Positions 17,153 to 27,585 of a stretch of DNA of 64,000 nt are shown in pieces. The notes below the pieces were generated by a model. The model was not told the origin of the DNA and did no database searches. It was given only the letters and a program-made list of their open reading frames with translations. The stretch spans positions 267,058 to 331,057 of the forward strand of contig NZ_CADIKI010000008.1 in NCBI RefSeq assembly GCF_902859935.1, read 5' to 3'. The stretch is from Paraburkholderia fynbosensis. Lineage in GTDB: Bacteria > Pseudomonadota > Gammaproteobacteria > Burkholderiales > Burkholderiaceae. The stretch's first letter is position 1; the number at the start of each line of letters is the position of its first letter. A program made the translations under genes and the position numbers.

Positions 17153-18631
17153 GTGCCAGATGTTCAGAACATGTCGAGCGCGCCGCAATTAGCTGAACAA
17201 GGCGCAGCAGCGCGCCTCGCCGACTGGATGCGCACCCGCAGCTGGGCGATTGCGATGACGGTCGCGATCGTCATCACGGTGGGCGGGCTCGTGATTCTCG
17301 AAACGGCGCGCCAACGCATTACCGCCGAATACGAAACCGCGCTCGAAGCGCGCGATGTCACCGTGCAACTGAGCACGCTCGCGAGTCAGCTATCGCGTCT
17401 CTCGGCCGAGCAGAACCATTTTCTTCTGACGAAGGACGAGGTCTCCGCTCACGCTTTCTGTTCGACCGCGGCGCGTATTCGTCAGAGCACGCAGCAACTG
17501 GACCGCTTCTACCGCAGCGGCGGCGCAGACAGCGCCGAACTCGCCAGCTTCACGCAGATTCTCGCGCTGATCGAAGCGCGCATCGGTGCGGGCGCCGCCG
17601 CGTTGCAGCACGCGGCGCCGCATCCACTCGATCTCGGCGCATGCGGCAACGCAAGCGACGTCAACCCCGCCGACGCCTCGCTGATCGACAGCACCCTCAC
17701 GCTGCTGCGCGACAACGAGGAGCGCCGCGCGCAGCACGCGCTCGCCGCGAGCCGCGCCGATCAGCGGATCTCGACGCTGTGCGCGGCGGGCCTGTCGGCG
17801 CTGAACATCGTGCTGTTCATTCTGCTGTTCCGCAATCTCGGCATTCAGATCGACCGGCAGGCGCGCGTACAGCGTCAGCTGATCACTCAACAGGAGGGGC
17901 TCGACCAGCTCGTAGCTGAACGCACGCGTCAGCTCGAAGCGCTCGGCTGGCACTTGCAGGCGGTCAGCGAAAACGAAAAAACCCAGCTCGCGCGCGAACT
18001 GCACGACGAACTCGGCGCGATCCTGACGGCGAGCAAGATGGACGTCGCGTGGGCCAACCGCAAGCTGAAGGACAGCGCGCCCGAGATCTCCGAAAAGCTC
18101 ACGCGCGCGCTCGCCAATCTCGACCAGGGTATCGCGCTCAAGCGGCGCATCATCGAGGATATGCGGCCCACGGTGCTGGCGAATTTCGGGCTCGTCACCG
18201 CGCTGCGCACGCTCGGCGACGAAGCCGCGCAGCGCAACAACTGGACGCTCGAACTGCACCTGCCCGCCGACGACATCCAGCTCGACGAACAGACCGAGAT
18301 CGCGCTCTTTCGCGTCGCGCAGGAATCGCTGACGAATGCCGCGAAGTACGCGCGGGCCTCGAAGGTGTCGATCGCGTTGCAGGTCGGCGACGGCCAGGTG
18401 GCGCTGCATATCGCCGACAACGGCGTCGGCATCCAGCCGGCCGATCTGAAGCGCACGCATACGCATGGGCTGCTCGGCATGCGCCAACGAGTCGCCGCGC
18501 GTGGCGGACACTTCGAGATCCGGCGCGGCGTGCCGAACGGCACTGACATCGACGTGGCGATGCCGAGCGTCAGCACCGCGACGCCGTCAGTCGATCTGCC
18601 GCCGGCGACGCCCTCGCGAACGCCCGTCTAG
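17153..18631 (+). CDS. membrane sensor histidine kinase (HisKA_3 class)
   Basis: 492 residues from the GTG at 17153, chosen for the GAGGAG site at 17141-17146. Membrane segments at about 31-50 and 216-237 flank a periplasmic four-helix (CHASE3-like) sensor domain. A cytoplasmic coiled-coil linker (QQEGLDQLVAERTRQLEAL) leads to the HisKA_3 dimerisation box LARELHDELGAILTASKMD, whose His is the phosphorylation site, then an HATPase domain with NAAKYARAS and ADNGVGIQ. This class pairs with NarL-type regulators; the one at 14909-15583 is the nearest. Signal sensed is unknown. Confidence 0.92.
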   Translation: MPDVQNMSSAPQLAEQGAAARLADWMRTRSWAIAMTVAIVITVGGLVILETARQRITAEYETALEARDVTVQLSTLASQLSRLSAEQNHFLLTKDEVSAHAFCSTAARIRQSTQQLDRFYRSGGADSAELASFTQILALIEARIGAGAAALQHAAPHPLDLGACGNASDVNPADASLIDSTLTLLRDNEERRAQHALAASRADQRISTLCAAGLSALNIVLFILLFRNLGIQIDRQARVQRQLITQQEGLDQLVAERTRQLEALGWHLQAVSENEKTQLARELHDELGAILTASKMDVAWANRKLKDSAPEISEKLTRALANLDQGIALKRRIIEDMRPTVLANFGLVTALRTLGDEAAQRNNWTLELHLPADDIQLDEQTEIALFRVAQESLTNAAKYARASKVSIALQVGDGQVALHIADNGVGIQPADLKRTHTHGLLGMRQRVAARGGHFEIRRGVPNGTDIDVAMPSVSTATPSVDLPPATPSRTPV

Positions 18632-18856
18632 CGAGGCTGCGCGGCAGCCGCCGAGCACGTTGTAGGAGTGCGCCGACGCAAACACCGGAGCACGCCTACA
18701 ACAAAATCGCAGCGTAACTGACAGCGCCGCCCCCGCCCTTTTTTTACCATGCAATCAGACCGGATCGACTGGCGTAAGGCCCGGTCGGACGATAGCTAGC
18801 GCGTGCCATGCAACCCCGGCACGTCAACCGACGCATTCTCGACAAGGAGAACTTCC

Positions 18857-18994
18857 ATGGCTCGACTGATCGCTTTGTTTCTCATTGCTGGCTCGGTGGC
18901 CGCGCTCTCCGGCTGCAACACGATGGCCGGCGCGGGCGAGGACATTTCGAAGGGCGGCAACGCCCTCTCGAACTCGGCGGAAAAGGCCAAGTAA
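18857..18994 (+). CDS. entericidin A/B-family small lipoprotein
   Basis: 45 residues with an AAGGAGA site. Signal sequence ending in the lipobox LSGC (C20) and a mature peptide NTMAGAGEDISKGGNAL of the entericidin type. Entericidins are small membrane lipoproteins that form an antidote/toxin pair in E. coli; betaproteobacteria usually carry one copy, as here. A terminator follows 66 bp downstream. Confidence 0.92.
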   Translation: MARLIALFLIAGSVAALSGCNTMAGAGEDISKGGNALSNSAEKAK

Positions 18995-19060
18995 GCCGGC
19001 AATGCGCGAGTAGCTGAAGGGCCGGCGCTTTCGCGGCGCCGGGTCATGCAGAGATTCGAC

Positions 19061-19095
19061 AGCCCGTCACGCGGAACCGTGGCGGGCTTTTTTTG
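19061..19095 (+). terminator. rho-independent terminator of the entericidin gene
   Basis: Arms AGCCCGTCACG and CGTGGCGGGCT, one mispair, loop of about 5 nt, followed by a run of seven T. The 18995-19358 spacer otherwise holds only this and the opposite-strand terminator below. Confidence 0.85.
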
Positions 19096-19260
19096 TGGGT
19101 GTCCTGGCGGCGCTTTAGTTGGGCTCTTGCCTGACTCTCTGGCCCGGGTTCTTGCGTGAGCCCCATGTGTGTTCTTGCGTGAAGCGCGTGTCTCGGTCCC
19201 AGGCGGGCTTTCTGAGAACGTGCCTGCCGGCAGCAAATACGCAGTCATCCATATCGACAC

Positions 19261-19296
19261 AAACAAAGCGGCGACCCACTCGCGTGGATCGCCGCT
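19261..19296 (-). terminator. rho-independent terminator of the DUF4397 gene
   Basis: Read on the minus strand: GCGGCGATCCA pairs with TGGGTCGCCGC, followed by TTTGTTTG. It lies 63 bp past the DUF4397 stop. Confidence 0.75.
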
Positions 19297-19358
19297 CCGT
19301 CCTCCCCAGGACGTGTCGTCTATGGCCTTCGCCCGTCGCGTCGGGTTAGCTCACCCGG

Positions 19359-20153
19359 TTATTCACCCGTCAGCGTATTCGACAACTCGATGCTCGGCGT
19401 GCTGGTGTTGCCGTTCTGCGCGATCAGCAAATGGATCTGCCCCGGCACCAACTGGCTCAGCGCGCCGCCGATCGGCACCGACGTCACCAACCAGTCGGCA
19501 TTGTTCGACAGCGTGAACGATGGCGACTGGAAGATCGGCGTCTTGCTGCCCGCCGCGGTCGCGATCAGCACGTACTGGCCGCCGGACACGTAGATCGAAT
19601 CCTGCCCGCTCGCCGGCACCGCGTTCTTGAATGCGACACCCGACATCGTCGGCGAGACGTTGGTGATGTCCGTGGCGCTGGACTGGACCAGATACAGATC
19701 GAGGTTGCTCGCGTTCGCCGATGCGTTGAAGCTGCGCACCCGCGCGCTATTGGACAGCAGCCCCTTGTCGAACGGATCGTCGATCAGGCCGATGTCCGGC
19801 GCGGCGACACCCGGCAGCGCCAGCACGGTGTATTCGTGGCCCTTCGCGACGTTCGGGAAGTTGCCGCTCGCGAGCGCGGTCGTCGTGCCGGTTGCCGCAT
19901 AGCCGACATTGGTGGAACCGGTGTTGATATTGGTGAAGTTCGTCACGCCTTTATACGAGACGTTCGTTTGCCCGGATGGTGCGCTGCCGTTCACGAGGAA
20001 GTCGACGGCCGGGCCGCTCGGAATCGCGTGAATGAAGTGAATCTGCGGATTGGTCAGGCCGAGTTCCTTGCCGACGTCGTCGGACCCACCGCCGCATGCG
20101 CTCAGAACAGATGCAACCGCAACAACGGCCGCCATGGTTCGGATCATTTTCAT
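19359..20153 (-). CDS. DUF4397-domain lipoprotein
   Basis: 264 residues from the ATG at 20153, preceded by AGGTGA; a GTG three codons upstream overlaps that site and is less likely. Signal sequence with lipobox SVLSAC (C20) then a GGGS spacer. Two DUF4397 beta-sandwich repeats follow (IHFIHAIPSGPAVDFLVNG; ARVRSFNASANASNLDLYLV), rich in Ser, Thr and Asn. Outer-membrane-anchored secreted protein; the domain often occurs in cell-surface proteins but its function is unknown. Single gene with its own terminator. Confidence 0.88.
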   Translation of the reverse strand: MKMIRTMAAVVAVASVLSACGGGSDDVGKELGLTNPQIHFIHAIPSGPAVDFLVNGSAPSGQTNVSYKGVTNFTNINTGSTNVGYAATGTTTALASGNFPNVAKGHEYTVLALPGVAAPDIGLIDDPFDKGLLSNSARVRSFNASANASNLDLYLVQSSATDITNVSPTMSGVAFKNAVPASGQDSIYVSGGQYVLIATAAGSKTPIFQSPSFTLSNNADWLVTSVPIGGALSQLVPGQIHLLIAQNGNTSTPSIELSNTLTGE

Positions 20154-20513
20154 TGTGTTCACCTATATCGATGTGGGCTCTCGACCCATTGATCTACGGG
20201 CGTTCCGCTTCGGACACCGCGCCGCCAGAAACCGCATTCGTCATTTGTTTGAACGGTCCCGGGCGGCTCTCCGAAGCAGCCCCCCTCCTATCCCTGCTGC
20301 ACATCGCGCCTGTTTCTCCTGACGGCGCGGTCCGTGTCGATGGACGATCGCTTCGAGCAATGCGTGTGCCGGGGACGGCTCGATGGCCGACGGCGACTGA
20401 TAAATGGCTTACAGAGCAATGGGTTGCGAGGATTAGAATTTTTCCTCGGCGAGCCGGCCCGGTGTGCGGTGTATCGCTGGGACGCATCCAATACTTACAC
20501 GCTCCCTTGCCAT
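20154..20513. other. intergenic, no supported gene
   Basis: Between the DUF4397 gene and the fadH relic. Holds the minus-strand DUF4397 promoter; nothing else recognisable. Confidence 0.5.
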
Positions 20514-21644
20514 GTCTTACCAGCACTTACTCGCCGAACTCGACCTCGGCTTCACCCGCTTGCGCAATCGCGTGGTGATGGATTCGATGCACACCGGCAT
20601 GAAGGACCGTTTCTGGAACTGCCCGAAGCTGGCCGCATATTTTCGCGAACGCGCGAAAGGCGGGGTGGGCCTGATCGTCATCGGGGGCATCTCGCCGAAT
20701 CGCGCGGGCCGGCTGCTGCCGTTCGGCGGCACGCTGAATTCCGTGTTCGATCTGCGCAATCATCGGTTGCTGACCGGGGCCGTGCATGCCGAGGGCGGCA
20801 AGCTCGCGCTGCAGATGCTGCATGCGGGCCGCTATGGCTATCAGCCCTTCGTGGTGTCCGCTTCCGCGATCAAGTCGCCGATCTCGAAGTTCAGGCCGCG
20901 CGCGCTCACCCTCGCCGGCATGGCCAGGACCGTGCGCGACTATGCGCGTTGCGCGCGGCTCGCCCAGCGCGCCGGCTATGACGGCGTCGAGATCATGGGC
21001 AGCGAAGGCTATCTGCTCAACCAGTTCCTGTGCCCGCGCACCAATCGACGCACCGACGGGTACGGCGGCAGCATCGAGAACCGCATGCGGCTTGCGCGCG
21101 AGATCGTCGAGCAGGTGCGTGCGGTGTGCGGCGAGCGCTTCCGCGCGTTCGATCGCAGTGGTCGGCGCCGGTCCGGCGGGTTTCTCGGCGGCGACGGTGC
21201 GGCCTCGCGCGGGCATCGCGTGACGCTGTTCGATGCGGGCGCGACGCTCGGCGGCCAGTTCAATCTGGCGATGCGCGTGCCGGGAAAGGAAGAGTTCAGC
21301 GAGACGACCGCTATTTTCAGAGCCAGTTGCAGCGGCATCGGGTGGACGTGCGGCTCGGCACGCGCGTCGGTGCCGCGCTGCTCGCCGCGGGCGCTTACGA
21401 CGACGTGATCATCGCCGCCGGCATCATGCCGCGCAAGCCGACGATTGCCGGTATCGACGGACCCAACGTGCTGTCCTATTTGAAGTGCTGCGCGGGGCAG
21501 GAATCGCTGCGCGATCTGTTGCCGCCGACGGGTGCTGCGGCGGGTAGTCCGCGCTATCACGTGATCGGCGGCGTGAAGGTGGCGAGCGAACTGGATGCGA
21601 AACGCGCAATCCGCGAAGGGGCTGAGGGGGCGGCGGCGCTTTGA
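20514..21644 (+). pseudogene. fadH: decayed 2,4-dienoyl-CoA reductase
   Basis: The first frame begins as the FMN-binding TIM barrel of FadH (MSYQHLLAELDLGFTRLRN, MLHAGRYGY, GYGGSIENRMRLAREIVEQV) and runs through residue about 215. The frame then shifts near 21150 to IAVVGAGPAGFSAATV (the FAD Rossmann motif) and back near 21205 to GHRVTLFDAGATLGGQFNLA. It shifts again near 21315 to YDDVIIAAGIMPRKP and ends with YHVIGG and ELDAKRAIREGAE. The order matches FadH, but the total is about 1.13 kb against about 2.0 kb for an intact gene, so roughly 0.9 kb has been lost. The missing parts are the end of the barrel with the iron-sulfur cysteines and part of the C-terminal domain. At least three frameshifts are present. 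It is not functional. Confidence 0.85.
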
Positions 21645-21711
21645 AGCGGGATGGGCTTGTCTTTTTGGCCGCTCCACACGCGCCGCTACGAACCGCACCC
21701 CAAAGCGAACT

Positions 21712-22641
21712 TCAAGCCAGCCCCTTCTTCCTGTAATCGAACCAGAAAGACAAGCCCACGCTGGCCAGAATCACAACGGTCGCGAGCACCGTCGAGCGCG
21801 TGACCGGCTCGCCCAGCAGCAACGCGCCGAGGGCGACCGCCACCACCGGATTCACGTACATGCAGCTACTCGCAATGATCGGGCTCGTGTGGCGTATCAG
21901 AAAACCATACGCGACGTACGCGGCCATCGTCCCGATCAGCATCAGGTAGATGAACGCCAGCAACGGCAGGACATGCATTTGGAGCATGCGTTCACCGGAG
22001 ACCCAGGCGACCAGTGTCGACATCGCGCCGCCCAGCCCGATCTGCAGCGCGGTCGACAGAAACAGATCCGACGGCAACTTCAGACGCCCGGCGAGATGCG
22101 CGCCGCCAGCCCAGAAGAGCGCACCGCACAGAATCGCCAGACTGCCGCCCGCCGAACCCGGCGTGCTGTCGCCGTGACTCAGAATGGCGATGCCGACCAG
22201 CCCCAGGCCGACCGCGAACCACTCGCCGCGGCCGATCTTGCGACCCGCGACGGCAGCGATCACCGTCGCGAAGAGCGGCACGGTCGCGACCATCACGGCC
22301 GCCGTGCCGGTGCCGACGGTGCGCATGCCGTAAGCGAGCATGCCGCTCGACAATCCCACCAGCATCGTGCCGACGAGTCCGGCATTGCGCACCTCGGCGA
22401 CGCTCGGCCAGACCGGCTTGCGGCGCACCGCGAAGACGAACAGGCCTATGCCCGCAAACAGGTTGCGCAGCCCGGAGAGCAGCAGCGGCGGAAACGAACC
22501 GAGGGCGACGTGCACGGCGAGATAGGTCGAGCCCCACACGAGATAGACGACGGCAAGCGCGAGCGCGATCTGGCCGCTGCGCGACTGCGGCAAGCGGATC
22601 GGCAAACCGCGCGAAATGAAACTGGAGCGTTGCAACGACAT
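21712..22641 (-). CDS. EamA-family (DMT) transporter, YedA-like
   Basis: 309 residues from the ATG at 22641; the open frame extends 71 codons further but that part has no membrane pattern. Ten hydrophobic helices in two EamA repeats. The N-terminal repeat has LALAVVYLVWGSTYLAVHVALGSFPPLL, the hallmark of YedA-type exporters; the second ends in PVVAVALGALLLGEPVTRSTVLATVVILASVG. Inner membrane; metabolite export is presumed. It converges on the fadH relic, and no partner genes are seen. Confidence 0.9.
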   Translation of the reverse strand: MSLQRSSFISRGLPIRLPQSRSGQIALALAVVYLVWGSTYLAVHVALGSFPPLLLSGLRNLFAGIGLFVFAVRRKPVWPSVAEVRNAGLVGTMLVGLSSGMLAYGMRTVGTGTAAVMVATVPLFATVIAAVAGRKIGRGEWFAVGLGLVGIAILSHGDSTPGSAGGSLAILCGALFWAGGAHLAGRLKLPSDLFLSTALQIGLGGAMSTLVAWVSGERMLQMHVLPLLAFIYLMLIGTMAAYVAYGFLIRHTSPIIASSCMYVNPVVAVALGALLLGEPVTRSTVLATVVILASVGLSFWFDYRKKGLA

Positions 22642-23384
22642 GCGTTCAACCCGCCCATGCCGCTCGAGGTATTGCGCCCCCGCTGAAAACCCGCTGACGG
22701 GATGGCGGACACCGCATCGAAAATGCGGTCTGACGGGCGAGGCTGGCGGACATGTCGGTGGAACGGAAGGGCGATAGATGACCACAGGGCCACAACGCCG
22801 CGGCTGACGAAAGAAATCGGGCCGGGCAACACGCGCCAAGGCTGCGGCGCGCATCGCATTATGCAGTAAGCGCCCACCGCGCCGAGCGAAAGAATCGTAA
22901 CTTTTTGGTGTCCTTGCAACACAAAAACCGGGGACGTATCGCCGGCGTTTTTTTCAGCGTGCGCGGCAGTGGAACATGACTCCCGCCATCATCCAAAATG
23001 CGCGCGCGCGAATTCGTGAAGGCAGGGCGACGCTCGGCCGCGTGCTAACATGAATCTTTCTCTGGCGTTGCTTTCCACTTCAGGCGACACCTTCACCCCC
23101 TTCTGTCGACACCTGCCGGCTACTTCGATGCGCTTCCCGACTTCCCGTGCCCTCATCCGCTTGCGCCCCCGCCGCGCAACCGGTGACGCGCGCGCGGACT
23201 TCGCGCCGTGTCCGGCCGGCGAGCCGTCCCGAACGCTCCCGCTCTCCGCCGCCCGGCTCCCGATCTAACGCTGCTTGCTCCACTGTTCAGGCCGCGTCGT
23301 CCCCAAGGGGACTTTCTTCGGGCGCCGGGCTGAACGCTTCCGCACGCCGTTCTCTTTTATGCAGATCGAATTGGAGTACCCGTC
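22642..23384. other. intergenic, no supported gene
   Basis: A 743-bp spacer between the divergent EamA gene and rnk. Several short frames were read on both strands; none carries a recognisable domain or a good ribosome site. It must include both promoters. A TTGGAG site precedes rnk directly. Confidence 0.5.
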
Positions 23385-23795
23385 ATGAAAAAGACGAAAC
23401 CTTGCTATCTGACCGAACTCGATGTCGCCCGCCTCGAGAAGCACGCATCCGCGCCCGGCGCGAGCCCGAAACTGCAGGACATGCTCGACGACGTCCTCGA
23501 GCGCGCCGTGATCGTCGATTCGCGCGAAATTCCGGCCAACGTGGTGACGATGAATTCGCAAGCCACCCTGATCGACGAAGCCAGCGGCGAACAGATGACC
23601 TGGACCGTCGTCTATCCGCCCAACGCGGACTTTGCGCACGGGCGCCTGAACGTGTTCTCGCCTGCCGGCCTCGCGCTGCTCGGCGCGAAGCGCGGCGAGC
23701 GCATCCGCTTCACGCCGCCGAGCGGCACGGAGAAAGTGCTGAAGCTCGACAAGATCCTGTATCAGCCCGAAGCCGCCGACAATTTCTCGCTCTGA
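23385..23795 (+). CDS. rnk: nucleoside diphosphate kinase regulator Rnk
   Basis: 136 residues, normal length. Short N-terminal coiled-coil (LTELDVARLEKHASAPGASPKLQDMLDDVLERA), then the GreA/GreB-like C-terminal FKBP-fold domain (NSQATLIDEASGEQMTWTVVYP, ADFAHGRLNVFSPAGLALLG, KRGERIRF). Rnk binds RNA polymerase near the secondary channel and alters nucleoside diphosphate kinase levels. A TTGGAG ribosome site precedes the ATG. Confidence 0.93.
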   Translation: MKKTKPCYLTELDVARLEKHASAPGASPKLQDMLDDVLERAVIVDSREIPANVVTMNSQATLIDEASGEQMTWTVVYPPNADFAHGRLNVFSPAGLALLGAKRGERIRFTPPSGTEKVLKLDKILYQPEAADNFSL

Positions 23796-23943
23796 TCTCG
23801 CTGTAACTCAAGCACGCCGCAGCTCGCCCGCCTGCCCGTCACAATCAGCACAGGACACGGTGGGCCGCGCCGCGATGCGCGGTTCGGTTCAACCGGACGG
23901 GTTGCCAAGTCGCGGGTGGCCGGTGTATCGTGTGCGCTGCTAA

Positions 23944-24045
23944 CGCGGGGGTCCTGCGTCGCATGGAGCTTGGAGGTCCGTGCCGCGCGGGTGAGAAATA
24001 CCCTTTGAACCTGATCTGGATAATGCCAGCGCAGGGAAGCGTACG
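23944..24045 (+). promoter_or_regulatory. TPP riboswitch (THI element) of thiC
   Basis: Contains the conserved core GTGAGAAATACCCTTTGAA, then CCTGATCTGGATAATGCC and AGCGCAGGGAAGCG, matching the P2/P4 and pyrimidine-binding J2/4 helices of the thiamine pyrophosphate aptamer. The 5' arm CGCGGGGGTCC starts near 23944. About 100 nt separate the aptamer from the thiC start, room for an expression platform. Expected to switch thiC off when TPP is abundant. Confidence 0.95.
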
Positions 24046-24147
24046 GATTTCGCGCTCCAGTTCCATCGCCTCGCCTCTCGCGCGATTTCCGACTACTTCC
24101 ATCTCGTCTCCTGCTTAGCTGCCCACATTGCTTTGCATGGAGATACG

Positions 24148-26079
<1,932 letters not shown>

Positions 26080-26150
26080 GGTTCGATATGCAGATCGGGC
26101 AGCGCTTTAGCGCCGCCCGATTCCGCCACGAACCTGCACCGCAGCATCAC

Positions 26151-26174
26151 AGCCCGCCACTGGCGGGCTTTTTC
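26151..26174 (+). terminator. rho-independent terminator of thiC
   Basis: Perfect arms AGCCCGCCA and TGGCGGGCT with a 1-nt overlap of centre, followed by TTTTTC. The rest of the 26080-26382 spacer shows no gene and probably holds the promoter of the glycine-zipper gene. Confidence 0.88.
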
Positions 26175-26382
26175 GCTTGTGCGAGGGTATGCGGGGCCGG
26201 GCACGCCGCATGCTAGATGAAGGGAAACATTTGATTACGAAACCGTCAATCCGCTGACAAGCTCACACATCCGGATACGCGACGCGCGGCTAACATCGAA
26301 TGCATGAACCGGGGCTTTTGTTCCTCTTACGTTTCGGCGGTTACGACCAACAAACCCAATTAAACAACCGGGAGTCAGCATC

Positions 26383-26595
26383 ATGAGAAAGATTCGGCAA
26401 ATCGGCGCGCTCGCAACCATCGTTGCTCTCATTGGGGGACTTTCGGCGTGTGAAGGCATGAGCCGGCAAGGGCGTGATACGGCAATCGGCGCGGGTCTGG
26501 GCGGCGCCGCCGGCGCGGCGATCGGCGGCAATGCACTGTCCACGGTCGGCGGTGCGGCGGCCGGCGGCATCATCGGTAATCAGGTCGGCAAGTAA
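26383..26595 (+). CDS. glycine-zipper lipoprotein
   Basis: 70 residues: signal with lipobox GLSAC (C23), then EGMSRQGRDTAIGAGLGGAAGAAIG and GGAAAGGIIGNQVGK, a glycine-zipper two-helix hairpin like OsmB/17-kDa surface antigen. Outer-membrane lipoprotein, probably envelope stress related. Single gene. Confidence 0.9.
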   Translation: MRKIRQIGALATIVALIGGLSACEGMSRQGRDTAIGAGLGGAAGAAIGGNALSTVGGAAAGGIIGNQVGK

Positions 26596-26795
26596 GCGAC
26601 ATGCAGGCGCATACTGCATGGTAAGTCACGCGGTATTTCGAAAGCGAACACGACGCTTGGCGTAAGCGTCAAACAATGCGGTGCAACGCCGTGAAATGCG
26701 CCGTTACGGTTTTGCAATCGTGTTCGCGCCGCGGGAGCGTAAGCTCATCTCGTTACGCCGACGATGACGGTGTACGGAACAACGAGGAGCGCGTC

Positions 26796-27257
26796 ATGAG
26801 GTCCCGCGTCATCAACAGTTTTCGCGCGAGGGGCTCACGGCTGCCGCGCGCTTTTTTGCGGCTATCCCGTAGAGGCGTTGCTGCCTGCGGCGTCGTCTGC
26901 GTCGTGACGTTGTCGGGCTGCTATTACCCATACGGTTACTATCCGTCCGGCTACTACCCTGCTTACTATTCAACTTATTCAACGGCGCCCACGACGGCCG
27001 TGCAGCAGGGCGTCCCGGAGGGCCAAACCGGCTCGACCGATGCGCAGCAACAGCAACAACAGAACGCGCCGCCCACTTATGCAGTAGCGGCGCCGCCCGT
27101 CTATGTGGCGCCAGCTTATCCGGCCTACTACCCGCCTCCGGTCTATCCCGCTTACCCGGCGTATTACGGCTATCCAGGCTACTACGGACCATCGGTGTCG
27201 ATCGGCATCGGCGGGTATTGGGGTGGAGGCTGGGGACATCATCATTGGCACCACTGA
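26796..27257 (+). CDS. Tyr/Pro-rich secreted lipoprotein
   Basis: 153 residues from the ATG with GAGGAG at 26784-26789. A long basic N-region precedes the hydrophobic core and lipobox VVTLSGC (C42). The mature part is low complexity: YYPYGYYPSGYYPAYY, a QQQQQQ run, then YPAYYPPPVYPAYPAYYG, and a His/Gly tail GGGWGHHHWHH that could bind metal. Such proteins are common in Burkholderia with no assigned function. Codon use is like its neighbours. Confidence 0.8.
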   Translation: MRSRVINSFRARGSRLPRAFLRLSRRGVAACGVVCVVTLSGCYYPYGYYPSGYYPAYYSTYSTAPTTAVQQGVPEGQTGSTDAQQQQQQNAPPTYAVAAPPVYVAPAYPAYYPPPVYPAYPAYYGYPGYYGPSVSIGIGGYWGGGWGHHHWHH

Positions 27258-27585
27258 ACGCGTGTCGCATGCAGGCTTCGGTGCACGCCGCTCACTGCAA
27301 TACGGGCGCACTCGCGATGGCGCGATCACGCGCCCGCTTCGCTTCATGCCCTGTGCTCCACATCGTGCAGACGACCCGCCTGAGCCACTTCTTGTCGTGC
27401 GCCCGTAGTTTCCCTTCTTGACGTGCCCGCGCGGGGTTCTATGCTTGGGAAGCGCCTGCAGTACGCGTTTAATAAGGAATGCGGTTCGACTCTTACGTTC
27501 CGCTGACACTCGTCCGTCCTGCCACAAAGACGCGCCTCTGATTCGTGATCCCCCGCGTCGCGCCGAACAACACCAAGGAGACGTG
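27258..27585. other. intergenic, no supported gene
   Basis: Upstream of the lactate permease gene. No recognisable protein in any frame; presumably its promoter and 5' leader. A strong AAGGAG site is adjacent to the permease ATG. Confidence 0.5.

Noticed and set aside
23050..23268. 72-codon plus-strand frame upstream of rnk
   Set aside because: Arg/Pro/Ala-rich, no ribosome site, no similarity to known small proteins.
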